Shown: positions 7,217 to 15,184 of the stretch, in pieces | Layout of the letters: every line of letters starts with the position of its first letter | Numbering within the stretch: the first letter of the stretch is position 1 | NCBI RefSeq assembly: GCF_030012525.1 | Contig: NZ_CP124855.1 | Span: 992,001-1,056,000 of the forward strand | DNA from: Chryseobacterium gotjawalense | GTDB lineage: Bacteria > Bacteroidota > Bacteroidia > Flavobacteriales > Weeksellaceae | Reading direction: 5' to 3' | DNA: 64,000 nt | Translations under genes and position numbers: made by a program | Notes under the pieces: generated by a model | Seen by the model: the letters and a program-made list of their open reading frames with translations, nothing else | What the model was told of the DNA's origin: nothing | Databases searched by the model: none

Positions 7217-8527
7217 ATGATAAAAACAAACGGCACTTTTCTCTCTATTATACCTTTGCTCCTCTTTGTAGGAATTTTTTTAGGATTCGGAATTTACAAT
7301 CAGGATTTTTATGCTTTGCCCTCTCCCATTGCTGCTTTGATTGGGGTTTTTTCTGCCTTCGTTTTGCTGAAAGGAAAAGTGAATGAGAAAATCGATACTT
7401 TTTTGAAAGGTTGTGGCGATGGTAAAATTTTGACCATGTGTATTATTTACCTTCTGGCAGGCGCTTTTGCCACGGTTTCGAAAGCCACGGGCAGCGTAGA
7501 CACAATCGTGAACTTAGGTTTAAATTATATTTCGGCTGCTTATTTTCCGGTGGGAATTTTTGTGATTGCATCCTTTCTTTCTTTTGCGTCCGGGACGTCG
7601 GTGGGTACGATTGTAACTTTGGGTCCGATTGTTATTGATCTTGCAGAAAAAAGCGGTTCTCCTCTAGGATTAATTGGTGCGGCTTTGCTTTCGGGAGCGA
7701 TGTTTGGCGATAATCTTTCTGTAATTTCAGACACGACCATTGCTGCAACCCAAAGTTTAGGATGTGAAATGAAAGATAAATTCCGGGTTAATTTCAAACT
7801 CGCTTTACCGGCTGCCATCATTGCGATTGTTATTTTAGTCGCGATCGGATTTAATCAGGAAACTTCCTTCGTTCCCATGGAACAAAAGGATTTCAACCTT
7901 GTCTTGATCCTTCCCTATTTGCTCGTAATCGCGCTTTCAGTCATCGGAATTAATGTATTTGTCGTGCTCTTTGCAGGTTTGCTTTTTGCGGGAGCTTTAG
8001 GAATGGGCTACGGAACTTTTGGCCTCCTGGATTTTGCCAAAAGCAGCTATGAAGGTTTTACGGACATGACCGAAATCTTTCTGCTTTCACTTCTTACCGG
8101 TGGTTTAGCGGCATTGGTAGAAAGAGCGGGCGGAATTAATTTTCTATTAAGGAATATCAATAAAATCATCAGTTCCAAAAAAACAGCATTGCTGGGGATT
8201 GGCGGATTGGTAACGGTAGCGAATTTCTGCGTGGCCAATAACACCATTGCTATTTTAATCTCCGGTAAAGTCTCTAAAGAAATTACGGAAAAATACGGAT
8301 TAAAGCCTCAGGAAAGCGCCTCTGTTCTTGATATATTTGCGTGTTATGTTCAGGGAATGATTCCTTATGGCGCGCAGATTTTAATTCTGATTTCTCTGAG
8401 CAGTTTCAAAATGAGTTATACCGATTTGGTTCTTAATTCTTTTTATCTGCATCTTCTGCTGGCAATTACTTTGATTTCAATATTTTTCAGAAAAAAAACT
8501 TCTGCCATAAAACCTATTACAACTTAG
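7217..8527 (+). CDS. nhaC: NhaC-family Na+/H+ antiporter
   Basis: A 436-residue inner-membrane protein with about 11-12 hydrophobic segments. Family signatures include FASGTSVGTIVTLGPI (near residue 120) and GAMFGDNLSVISDTTIAATQSLG (about 158-180). The latter is the conserved Asp/Asn-bearing block of NhaC transporters (GDNLSPISDTT), which exchange Na+ for H+. A second related block, LTGGLAALVERAGGI, and VANFCVANNTIAILISG appear in the C-terminal half, consistent with inverted-repeat architecture. It is monocistronic or transcribed with the HAD gene 9 nt downstream. Substrate could also be another cation or organic anion, since NhaC relatives vary. Confidence 0.85.
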   Translation: MIKTNGTFLSIIPLLLFVGIFLGFGIYNQDFYALPSPIAALIGVFSAFVLLKGKVNEKIDTFLKGCGDGKILTMCIIYLLAGAFATVSKATGSVDTIVNLGLNYISAAYFPVGIFVIASFLSFASGTSVGTIVTLGPIVIDLAEKSGSPLGLIGAALLSGAMFGDNLSVISDTTIAATQSLGCEMKDKFRVNFKLALPAAIIAIVILVAIGFNQETSFVPMEQKDFNLVLILPYLLVIALSVIGINVFVVLFAGLLFAGALGMGYGTFGLLDFAKSSYEGFTDMTEIFLLSLLTGGLAALVERAGGINFLLRNINKIISSKKTALLGIGGLVTVANFCVANNTIAILISGKVSKEITEKYGLKPQESASVLDIFACYVQGMIPYGAQILILISLSSFKMSYTDLVLNSFYLHLLLAITLISIFFRKKTSAIKPITT

Positions 8528-8536
8528 ACTAAAAAC

Positions 8537-9148
8537 ATGACCATTAAAAATATTATTTTCGATTTCGGTGGCGTGGTGATGGATTGGGATCCGCGTTATT
8601 TTTTCAAAGATCATTTTAATGATGATGAAAAAATGGAGCATTTCCTGGAAAACATCGCGACCGATGAATGGAACGCGGAACAGGACCGCGGACGGACTTT
8701 AGCCAAAGGAACGGAAATTCAGGTGGCCAAACACCCGGAATGGGAAAAGGAAATCCGGGCTTATTACGACAACTGGACGACCATGTTGAAGTCAGAAATC
8801 CCACATAACGTAGCTGTTTTACGAAAACTGGAACATTCCAAATATCATCTTTTTGGCTTGACAAACTGGTCGGCGGAAACCTTTCCTTACGCATTGGAAA
8901 ATTATGATTTCTTTAAAATTTTTCAGGACAAAATCGTGGTTTCCGGAACGGAGAAACTGATTAAGCCAGATCCGACCATTTGGAATGTTTTATTAGACCG
9001 TTATCAGATAAAAGCAGAAGAATCGGTATTTATTGATGATAATTTCAACAATATAAAAGTAGCAGAAATCTTAGGATTTATCTGTGTTCATGTGAAAGAG
9101 GATACCGACTTGGAAAAAGAATTGAGGGATTTGGGAGTGGAGTTTTGA
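8537..9148 (+). CDS. HAD-superfamily phosphatase (subfamily IA, YihX-like)
   Basis: A 203-residue soluble hydrolase. Motif I is IFDFGGVV with nucleophile Asp9; motif II is GLTN (107-110); motif III is Lys143 in KPDP; motif IV is FIDDN with Asp167 and Asp168. The helical cap lies between motifs I and II. The second Asp of the usual DxD is replaced by Gly11, as also seen in the YihX group, whose E. coli member removes phosphate from alpha-D-glucose 1-phosphate. The substrate here is not determined. It follows the antiporter gene by 9 nt and is probably co-transcribed. Confidence 0.87.
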   Translation: MTIKNIIFDFGGVVMDWDPRYFFKDHFNDDEKMEHFLENIATDEWNAEQDRGRTLAKGTEIQVAKHPEWEKEIRAYYDNWTTMLKSEIPHNVAVLRKLEHSKYHLFGLTNWSAETFPYALENYDFFKIFQDKIVVSGTEKLIKPDPTIWNVLLDRYQIKAEESVFIDDNFNNIKVAEILGFICVHVKEDTDLEKELRDLGVEF

Positions 9149-9230
9149 TCCTCACCATAAATCCCTCTCCAGAGATTCAAAAATATTCATGATGATTAAA
9201 AACGGATATACATAAAAAATACCTGCAATT

Positions 9231-9590
9231 TTAATCTTCCCGATTCACCAAATCCATCGAAAACGCCGGCAGACAGATTGCCAGATAATCACAAGGGTTT
9301 TCAAACGGATTGCTGTAACGGACGCGCGCTCCTTTCTCGATAAGAATGCTTTGTCCGGTTTCTAAAACGACGGTTTCACCATCGATTTCAAATTGCTTTT
9401 TCCCTTTAATGATATAAGTATATTCATCGAATTCGGGTGTTTGAAAAGGTTCACTCCAGTTGGGCGGTGCCACCATGTGAGCAATGGATATATCCGAATT
9501 CCCGGTGGAATTTCCCCAAATTTCTTCAATGAGTTTTCCATCGGTTGTAGGTACTACGAAAGGAGATTTTTGGATTTTATATTTTGACAT
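9231..9590 (-). CDS. Cupin-domain protein
   Basis: A 119-residue single-domain cupin. The barrel is visible as PNWSEPFQTPEFDEYTYIIKGKKQFEIDGE (motif 1 region, residues 43-72) and GQSILIEKGARVRYSNPFENPCDYLAICLPAF (motif 2 region). The metal-binding His pair of classical motif 1 is not intact: Glu and Asp/Glu (FDEYTY) occupy those positions. It may therefore bind ligand without the usual metal site. Its genomic position between a HAD phosphatase and a divergent secreted hydrolase gives no clear clue to its role. It is probably monocistronic. Confidence 0.8.
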   Translation of the reverse strand: MSKYKIQKSPFVVPTTDGKLIEEIWGNSTGNSDISIAHMVAPPNWSEPFQTPEFDEYTYIIKGKKQFEIDGETVVLETGQSILIEKGARVRYSNPFENPCDYLAICLPAFSMDLVNRED

Positions 9591-9741
9591 AAAGAAGTTT
9601 TAAAAGTGATTCAAAATTACGAATTAATCTTTTCCTTTCAGGAATCCACCACGGAAAATAGAGCTCATTCAGAAAATTGATGAACCATTCAGATGAACAT
9701 TCGGTTCATTATATGTAAATTTATCCTTAATAAAATATAAA

Positions 9742-10488
9742 ATGATGATACGATCCTTATTATTAACAGCAACAATTATGGTTTCAGGCAGTTTATTCAG
9801 TCAAAAAATGAAGACCGTTTCTTATCAGGACGGAACTCAAAAACTCAACGGTTTAGTTACCTCAAATGCCGGAAAAAAACTGCCGGGAGTTTTAATTTTA
9901 CCTGCGTGGAAAGGTATTGACGATGAAGCGAAAGCCGCTGCATCAGATTTGGAAAAACAGGGTTACCTTGTTTTCATTGCCGATATTTATGGCGAAGGAA
10001 ATTATCCGAAAGACAATGCGGACGCCGCAAAAATTGCAGGTTCCTACAAGCAGAATTATGAAGCGTACCAGAAAAGAATTTCTCTGGCCTTAGACCAATT
10101 GAAAAAAAACGGAGCGATTCCTGAAAAGATCGCGGTGATCGGTTACTGTTTTGGCGGAACAGGCGCTTTGGAAGCAGCGCGCGGAAATCTTCCCGTTGCA
10201 GGAGTTGTTTCTATTCATGGTGGTTTAGGAAAGGACCAGACCCGAAAAAACGGACCGGTTGCTGCCAAAATTTTAGTTGAAAATCCGGCTGACGACCAAA
10301 GTGTAACTCCTGAAGATTATAACAGTTTGATCAAAGAAATGAAGGAAGGAAAAGCCGATTGGCAAATCATCACTTACGCGAATTCTAAACACACTTTTAC
10401 GAATCCGGAATCGCCGGATTACAATCCTGTGATGGCGAAAAGAGCGTGGAATCACACTTTGATGTTTCTGAAAGAGATTTTGAAATAA
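9742..10488 (+). CDS. Secreted dienelactone-hydrolase-family protein
   Basis: A 248-residue alpha/beta hydrolase with a signal peptide (MMIRSLLLTATIMVSGSLFSQ, cleavage near residue 21). The catalytic triad of the dienelactone hydrolase family is readable: Cys136 in GYCFGGT, an Asp in NPADDQ (184-185) and His217 in NSKHTF. The oxyanion-region sequence LPAWKGID follows the first strand. The signal peptide places it in the periplasm or outer envelope, so a role in ester or lactone cleavage of an external substrate is more likely than aromatic ring degradation. No aromatic-catabolism genes are nearby. Confidence 0.87.
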   Translation: MMIRSLLLTATIMVSGSLFSQKMKTVSYQDGTQKLNGLVTSNAGKKLPGVLILPAWKGIDDEAKAAASDLEKQGYLVFIADIYGEGNYPKDNADAAKIAGSYKQNYEAYQKRISLALDQLKKNGAIPEKIAVIGYCFGGTGALEAARGNLPVAGVVSIHGGLGKDQTRKNGPVAAKILVENPADDQSVTPEDYNSLIKEMKEGKADWQIITYANSKHTFTNPESPDYNPVMAKRAWNHTLMFLKEILK

Positions 10489-10543
10489 GGGAAAGGCTGA
10501 GCTTTATTCTTTTAACATACTTTCCATTCGGTCTTTCCCGGTT

Positions 10544-10581
10544 AAAAAAAATCCTTTTCAAAAAATTATTGAAAAGGATTT
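10544..10581 (-). terminator. Terminator downstream of scoB
   Basis: A perfect 13-bp hairpin pairs AAATCCTTTTCAA (10549-10561) with TTGAAAAGGATTT (10569-10581). The A-run at 10544-10551 gives the U tract on the minus strand. It can serve the converging dienelactone hydrolase gene only weakly. Confidence 0.8.
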
Positions 10582-10602
10582 AATATAAAGATTTGATTTG
10601 GT

Positions 10603-11256
10603 CTAAAACTGCATTTCGGGAATTTCACCTTCAATAATTAAATCGGCCTCCGTCGATTTTATAATGTCTTCTACAGAAACGCCGGGTGCTCTTTCCAGCA
10701 ATTTAAATCCCTTGGGCGTTACTTCCAGAACGGCCATTTCGGTGACTACTTTTTTCACGCAGCCCACTCCTGTTAAAGGCAAAGTACATTTTTTCAGGAT
10801 TTTACTTTCGCCGGCTTTATTCACATGCATCATGGCGACAATGATGTTTTCGGCAGAAGCCACAAGATCCATAGCGCCGCCCATTCCTTTCACCATTTTC
10901 CCGGGAATTTTCCAGTTGGCAATATCGCCGTTTTCGGAAACTTCCATGGCACCGAGAATGGTTAAATCTACCTTTTTGCTTCTGATCATGCCGAAACTGA
11001 ACGCCGAATCAAAGAATGATGCGCCGGGAAGTGTGGTGATGGTCTGCTTTCCGGCATTGATTAAATCCGGATCTTCTTCACCTTCAAAGGGAAACGGTCC
11101 CATTCCGAGGACGCCGTTTTCACTTTGAAATTCCACGGAAAGATCGTGAGAAACGAAGTTCGCAACCAAAGTCGGAATCCCGATTCCCAGGTTCACATAA
11201 TAACGGTCTTTCACTTCTTTGGAAATTCTTTGCGCGATTTGTTCTTTTGTAAGCAT
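10603..11256 (-). CDS. scoB: 3-oxoacid CoA-transferase subunit B
   Basis: A 217-residue beta subunit of succinyl-CoA:3-oxoacid (or acetate:acetoacetyl) CoA-transferase. The active-site Glu is in the SENG motif (QSENGVLGMGP, about residues 39-49). GAMEVSENGDIANWKIPGKMVKGMGGAMDL is the conserved central block. The enzyme moves CoA between succinate or acetate and 3-oxo acids in ketone-body or branched-chain breakdown. Its partner subunit A lies 2.8 kb away on the same strand, with a plus-strand ABC exporter and a ParD module between, so the usual adjacent arrangement of the two subunits is broken. Confidence 0.93.
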   Translation of the reverse strand: MLTKEQIAQRISKEVKDRYYVNLGIGIPTLVANFVSHDLSVEFQSENGVLGMGPFPFEGEEDPDLINAGKQTITTLPGASFFDSAFSFGMIRSKKVDLTILGAMEVSENGDIANWKIPGKMVKGMGGAMDLVASAENIIVAMMHVNKAGESKILKKCTLPLTGVGCVKKVVTEMAVLEVTPKGFKLLERAPGVSVEDIIKSTEADLIIEGEIPEMQF

Positions 11257-11382
11257 GGTAGAAACTTTGACTGCAATTTAAATAAATTTCATTTCATATA
11301 AAAATGAGATTGATCCAATCGGTGAGATTTCGCAAACAATCAGAATTATATCAGTAGTTTTGCACCTTATTATTTTACAAAA

Positions 11383-13179
11383 ATGAAAACGCTTTTACAT
11401 TATTTAAAACCTCATAAATGGTTGTTGATTATATCGTTACTTTTGGCCACCATCAATCAGGTGTTCTCCCTGTTTGGTCCTGCGATTACGGGAAATATCC
11501 TCGATCAACTCGTAACGCATCCGAACTTTTTTGACAAAGAAAAACTGTTGCCCAGAAATTTAGATGAATATTTTTATGGATCTGATCTTTACCACGGCGT
11601 CTTCTATTTTCTCGGACTTTTAATCGGAACGGCGATGGTAAGCAGAATTGCCAAAGCTTTTCAGGATTATGTAGTGAACGTGATTACCCAAAAATTCGGC
11701 GCCAATATTTTTACCGATGGATTACAACATTCTATGGCACTTCCCTACCAGGAATTTGAAGACCAGAGAAGTGGGGAAACATTGTCTATTCTAACGAAAG
11801 TCCGGGAAGATTCAGTGAAGTTCATCACGAATTTCATTAATATCTTTTTCGGCATTCTGGTGAGTATTATTTTTGTTTCTATTTATGCAATCCAACTGCA
11901 TTGGTCGATTATGCCGGTTTATGTGGTGGGAATTCTAATTATTTCTTTCATCACCAATTTACTCAGTAAAAGAATTAAAAATATTCAGAAAACAATCGTT
12001 GCAGAAACCAACAGTTTAGCCGGAAGTACGACGGAAAGTCTGCGAAATATCGAAATCGTAAAAAGTTTGGGCTTAACGAAACAGGAAGTTAAACGCCTGA
12101 ACAGCAATACCTACAAAATTTTAGGATTGGAATTACGAAAAGTAAAAAGCATCCGTTCTTTAAGTTTTATTCAGGGAACGATGGTGAATTTTCTGCAACA
12201 GATGATCACCTTCACGTTGCTTTTTCTCATTTTTAAAAATATCGTAACGCCGGGACAATATTTATCTTTAATGTTTTACGGATTCTTTATTTTCGGACCG
12301 ATGCAGGAAATCGGGAATATTATTATCTCTTACCGGGAAGCACAGGCTTCTTTGAATAATTTCGATACGCTGATGAAAAAACCGGCAGAGCAGAAACCGC
12401 AAACGCCGAAACAAATTGGTGCCATCGAAAAACTGGCTTTCAATCATGTCTCTTTTCAGCACCGGTCTGCTTCCTATAAAGCTTTAAATGACATTTCTTT
12501 TGAAGTCAAAAACGGCGAAACGATTGCTTTTGTGGGTCCGAGTGGTTCGGGAAAAAGTACGTTGGTGAAATTGCTGGTCGGATTGTACCGCCCCAAAGAA
12601 GGGACTATTTTCTATAATAATATCAACGGGAATGAATTCGATTTCGATGAATTGCGGAATCAGATTGGATTTGTCACGCAGGACACTCAACTTTTTGCAG
12701 GAAGCATCAAAGAAAATCTCCTGTTTGTAAATCCGGATGCGACGGAAAAAGACTTGGAAATGGCTTTGAAAAAATCGAGCTGTACCGCCTTAATCCAAAG
12801 AGCTGAAAAAGGAATAGAAACCATCATCGGCGAAGGTGGATTTAAATTAAGTGGCGGCGAAAAACAGAGAATTGCCATCGCGCGCGCTTTACTCAGAAAA
12901 CCGCATTTGCTTATTTTCGATGAAGCAACGTCGGCCTTAGACAGCATTACAGAAGAAGAAATCACTTCTACGATTATCGATGTTTCGAAAGAAAAAGAGC
13001 AGATCACGGTTCTCATCGCGCACCGGTTAAGCACCATTATGCACGCCGACCGGATTTATGTTTTGGAAAAAGGACAGGTTATCGAGACCGGTTCTCACGA
13101 AGATCTACTGATTGAAAAAGGGTTGTATTATGCGATGTGGAGGCAGCAGATTGGGGAGAGGAAAGTGATTTTAAACTAG
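11383..13179 (+). CDS. ABC exporter, fused membrane and ATPase domains
   Basis: A 598-residue half-transporter of the MsbA/MDR type. The N-terminal half has six membrane helices with an extra loop after helix 1 (LDQLVTHPNFFDKEKLLP..), common in Bacteroidota members. The ATPase domain has Walker A GPSGSGKST (385-393), Q-loop VTQDTQLF, signature LSGGEKQRIA (about 489-498), Walker B LLIFDEATSALD (about 507-518) and the H-loop His in LIAHRLST. All catalytic elements are intact. Substrate is unknown; lipids or small drugs are typical of the family. The gene is transcribed opposite to the scoA/scoB genes that flank it. Confidence 0.92.
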   Translation: MKTLLHYLKPHKWLLIISLLLATINQVFSLFGPAITGNILDQLVTHPNFFDKEKLLPRNLDEYFYGSDLYHGVFYFLGLLIGTAMVSRIAKAFQDYVVNVITQKFGANIFTDGLQHSMALPYQEFEDQRSGETLSILTKVREDSVKFITNFINIFFGILVSIIFVSIYAIQLHWSIMPVYVVGILIISFITNLLSKRIKNIQKTIVAETNSLAGSTTESLRNIEIVKSLGLTKQEVKRLNSNTYKILGLELRKVKSIRSLSFIQGTMVNFLQQMITFTLLFLIFKNIVTPGQYLSLMFYGFFIFGPMQEIGNIIISYREAQASLNNFDTLMKKPAEQKPQTPKQIGAIEKLAFNHVSFQHRSASYKALNDISFEVKNGETIAFVGPSGSGKSTLVKLLVGLYRPKEGTIFYNNINGNEFDFDELRNQIGFVTQDTQLFAGSIKENLLFVNPDATEKDLEMALKKSSCTALIQRAEKGIETIIGEGGFKLSGGEKQRIAIARALLRKPHLLIFDEATSALDSITEEEITSTIIDVSKEKEQITVLIAHRLSTIMHADRIYVLEKGQVIETGSHEDLLIEKGLYYAMWRQQIGERKVILN

Positions 13180-13246
13180 ATATTAAAAATACTGACTCCA
13201 ATTACTTTTTCACAAAAAAAGATAGACTAGAGCCTATTCTTATAAA

Positions 13247-13279
13247 AACTTTGCCAAAGTTCGGAACTTTGGCAAAGTT
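13247..13279. terminator. Perfect 15-bp inverted repeat after the ABC exporter
   Basis: AACTTTGCCAAAGTT and AACTTTGGCAAAGTT are exact reverse complements separated by CGG. It is probably the bidirectional terminator that originally lay between the exporter and the converging scoA. The right arm's AAAGTTA is also the left edge of the scoA-end duplication. Confidence 0.65.
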
Positions 13280-13340
13280 AGTTTCGAAGATTTTCATCTC
13301 GTTTCCTCACCGTTCGCAGTTTAATTTTTTTCACCATTTT
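13274..13340 (-). repeat. Diverged duplicate of the scoA 3' end
   Basis: This stretch matches 14089-14158, the end of scoA. The 16-bp block TTTCCTCACCGTTCGC is identical (13302-13317 and 14113-14128), and flanking bases align with a few changes and short gaps. Read on the minus strand it still encodes a near copy of the scoA C-terminus (RTVRKR). With the real scoA end it brackets the parD module. Confidence 0.7.
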
Positions 13341-13367
13341 TTCCGTCTTAAAAATACAACCAAAAAT

Positions 13368-13398
13368 TTTGAATAAATACCAACAATTGGTATCTTTG
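13368..13398 (+). promoter_or_regulatory. parD promoter with overlapping operator
   Basis: TTTG (13368-13371), a 19-nt spacer and TATCTTTG (13391-13398) form an ideal Bacteroidota promoter. A perfect inverted repeat, ATACCAA-CAA-TTGGTAT, covers 13377-13393 and overlaps the -7 box. This is the expected layout for autorepression by a ribbon-helix-helix ParD dimer. Confidence 0.75.
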
Positions 13399-13412
13399 AT
13401 TATAAGTTTAAA

Positions 13413-13664
13413 ATGATGGCAAAAAACACATCCATTTTGTTAGGCGATTATTTCGATCAATTTATCAGCCAACAAATTAAATCAGGTAAATATTCCTCTG
13501 CAAGTGAAGTAGTAAGAGCTGCTTTGCGAATGTTTGAACATGAAGAAACCAAAAAATCTGAATTAATTAAAGAATTGAAAAAAGGCGAAAAATCTGGCTT
13601 TTTAGAAAATTTTAATCGGGAATCTTTTCTGGAAAATCTTCATAAAAAACATGCTGCAGAATAA
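13413..13664 (+). CDS. parD: ParD-like ribbon-helix-helix antitoxin
   Basis: An 83-residue protein (82 if the second ATG at 13416 is used). The N-terminal half, NTSILLGDYFDQFISQQIKSGKYSSASEVVRAALRMFEHEE, is the ribbon-helix-helix of ParD/CopG antitoxins. It has the conserved strand TSILLGDYFD and the GKYSSASEVVRAALR helix. The C-terminal part, rich in Lys and Glu, would be the disordered toxin-wrapping segment. Upstream lies a matching promoter-operator. Oddly, the gene in the toxin position (2 nt downstream) does not look like ParE/RelE. The module is bracketed by copies of the scoA 3' end, suggesting it was inserted. Confidence 0.85.
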   Translation: MMAKNTSILLGDYFDQFISQQIKSGKYSSASEVVRAALRMFEHEETKKSELIKELKKGEKSGFLENFNRESFLENLHKKHAAE

Positions 13665-13666
13665 TA

Positions 13667-14035
13667 ATGAAATACACTTATCTCAAAATAGAACTTGATG
13701 AAATTTCCCAACCAGAAAAATCTAATTTCTTTATTACTCTTTTAGAAAAATTTCTTTCAACAATAATTCCAAAAGCAAATCCTGATTTTGAAAATCAAAT
13801 TCAAAATACCAGGAATTGGCTCATCGAATTCAATGAAAATGAGATTCCGACAAGAGAAATAGGATTAAACTTAAATAGTGAAGCTGTTTGTATTGCACCA
13901 TGGAAAAATAATTATGGTTTTTTAACAGATACGAGTTATGGTCTTCAAGATTTTAAGAATGGTTTCGAATATTCTGAAATTGAAAAGGAATATTTTGATA
14001 ATCAATGGAATCAGTTTAACGAAAATAATCTTTAA
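13667..14035 (+). CDS. Unknown protein in the toxin position of a parD operon
   Basis: A 122-residue acidic soluble protein, MKYTYLKIELDEISQPEK..., with no signal peptide or membrane helix. It starts 2 nt after parD and must share its transcript. I do not recognise the family. It lacks the ParE/RelE basic core (no LxxI...Y..RVGxYRV-like C-terminus). Instead it has aromatic and acidic segments such as NNYGFLTDTSYGLQDF and EIEKEYFDNQWNQF, a composition more like small immunity or regulatory proteins. It could be an atypical toxin, a third-party component, or a passenger that replaced ParE. The codon use is AT-rich like the rest of the module. Confidence 0.7.
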   Translation: MKYTYLKIELDEISQPEKSNFFITLLEKFLSTIIPKANPDFENQIQNTRNWLIEFNENEIPTREIGLNLNSEAVCIAPWKNNYGFLTDTSYGLQDFKNGFEYSEIEKEYFDNQWNQFNENNL

Positions 14036-14045
14036 TAAATAATAT

Positions 14046-14081
14046 AAAAAAAACATTTTCCATATGAAAAATGTTTTTTTT
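14046..14081. terminator. Bidirectional terminator between the parD module and scoA
   Basis: Arms AAAAAACATTTTTC-like and GAAAAATGTTTTTT form a strong hairpin around CATAT, with A- and T-runs on both sides. It serves the plus-strand module and the converging scoA. Confidence 0.75.
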
Positions 14082-14103
14082 AGTATCTAAAGTTAAAGAA
14101 TTT

Positions 14104-14805
14104 CTAACCTCTTTTCCTCACCGTTCGCTGCTCAATTCTTTTTTCAAATTTTTCACCTTGGAAAATTCTTTGTACCATAATTCCCGGAATATGAATTTCA
14201 TTGGGATCCAATTGTCCCGGCTCTACCAATTCTTCGACTTCGGCGATGGTGATTTTTCCTGATCCCGCCATTGGAGCGTTGAAGTTTCTTGCTGTTCCTT
14301 TAAAAATTAAATTTCCGGCGTGATCGCCTTTCCAAGCTTTTACTATGGAAAAATCAGCTTTGAAAGCGTGTTCCAAAATGTGCATTTTTCCGTCAAAATC
14401 TTTGGTTTCTTTTCCTTCGGCGACTTCTGTTCCGTATCCTGCAGGAGTATAGAAAGCGGGAATTCCGCACTGTGCGGCACGGCATTTTTCGGCTAAAGTT
14501 CCCTGTGGCGTGAGTTCTACTTCGAGTTCACCGGAAAGCATCTGTCTTTCGAATTCGGCATTCTCGCCCACGTAAGAAGCGATCATTTTTTTGATCTGCT
14601 TTTTCTGCAAAAGCAAACCCAACCCGAAATCATCAACTCCGGCATTATTGGAAATACAGGTTAAATCGGTCACATTGCTTTCTACCAAAGCATTAATTGA
14701 ATTTTCCGGGATACCGCAAAGTCCGAATCCTCCTACGATTAAGGTCATCCCGTCACTGATTCCAGCGATGGCTTCCTGTACGTTTTTTACTCTTTTATCA
14801 ATCAT
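14104..14805 (-). CDS. scoA: 3-oxoacid CoA-transferase subunit A
   Basis: A 233-residue alpha subunit of the CoA-transferase. [34 protein letters not shown] is the family's characteristic N-terminus, with the glycine-rich [10 protein letters not shown] at residues 25-34. [13 protein letters not shown] and [18 protein letters not shown] are further conserved blocks. It acts with ScoB to transfer CoA to 3-oxo acids in the cytoplasm. The C-terminus, [12 protein letters not shown], is the segment duplicated at 13274-13340. Upstream no other gene is coupled to it. The distance from scoB suggests separate transcription of the two subunits or read-through antisense to the exporter. Confidence 0.93.
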   Translation of the reverse strand: MIDKRVKNVQEAIAGISDGMTLIVGGFGLCGIPENSINALVESNVTDLTCISNNAGVDDFGLGLLLQKKQIKKMIASYVGENAEFERQMLSGELEVELTPQGTLAEKCRAAQCGIPAFYTPAGYGTEVAEGKETKDFDGKMHILEHAFKADFSIVKAWKGDHAGNLIFKGTARNFNAPMAGSGKITIAEVEELVEPGQLDPNEIHIPGIMVQRIFQGEKFEKRIEQRTVRKRG

Positions 14806-14997
14806 TTTAGAAATTGTTTCTTAATTAGGTTTGCTCATTTCATCCTGTATACTTTATTAAACCAGTAAGTGTTAACTGGTATTAAGGATTTTTCAGAACT
14901 GACCAACATTAGTATCGTTTTTAAGGGCTGTTAAATTTAATAATTTTTCTGGAACTTTTCATCTTGGGCAATTGTCTAATTTTCAGGAGGAAACTTT

Positions 14998-15140
14998 GCG
15001 TGAGGGATGGAAGCGCATCATTTTTTTTGTGGAAGGAGAAGGAAGCGCAAAAAAAACAGAGCGGACAGCCCGACCTAAGTGAGGAAATAGAGTTTCGTCT
15101 TCTGACGGGACGTAATGACCGGGCGAAGGGCACGCCCAAG
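14998..15140. repeat. Dispersed intergenic repeat, copy B
   Basis: About 143 bp that open with GCGTGAGGGAT, carry GCGGACAGCCCGACCT and TGACGGGA, and close with CGAAGGGCACGCCCAA. These phrases recur in the same order in copy C (35787-35926). The copy is GC-rich relative to the surroundings and has several complementary segments, so it likely forms an RNA structure if transcribed. It ends about 70 bp before the rplS promoter. Confidence 0.65.
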
Positions 15141-15184
15141 AAAAGAGTAAGGTTGATAAAGTGGTTATTTATTTTTGTAAAGTG

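Noticed and set aside
13667-14035. Calling the second gene ParE
   Set aside because: The sequence lacks ParE/RelE core features; I left it as unknown.
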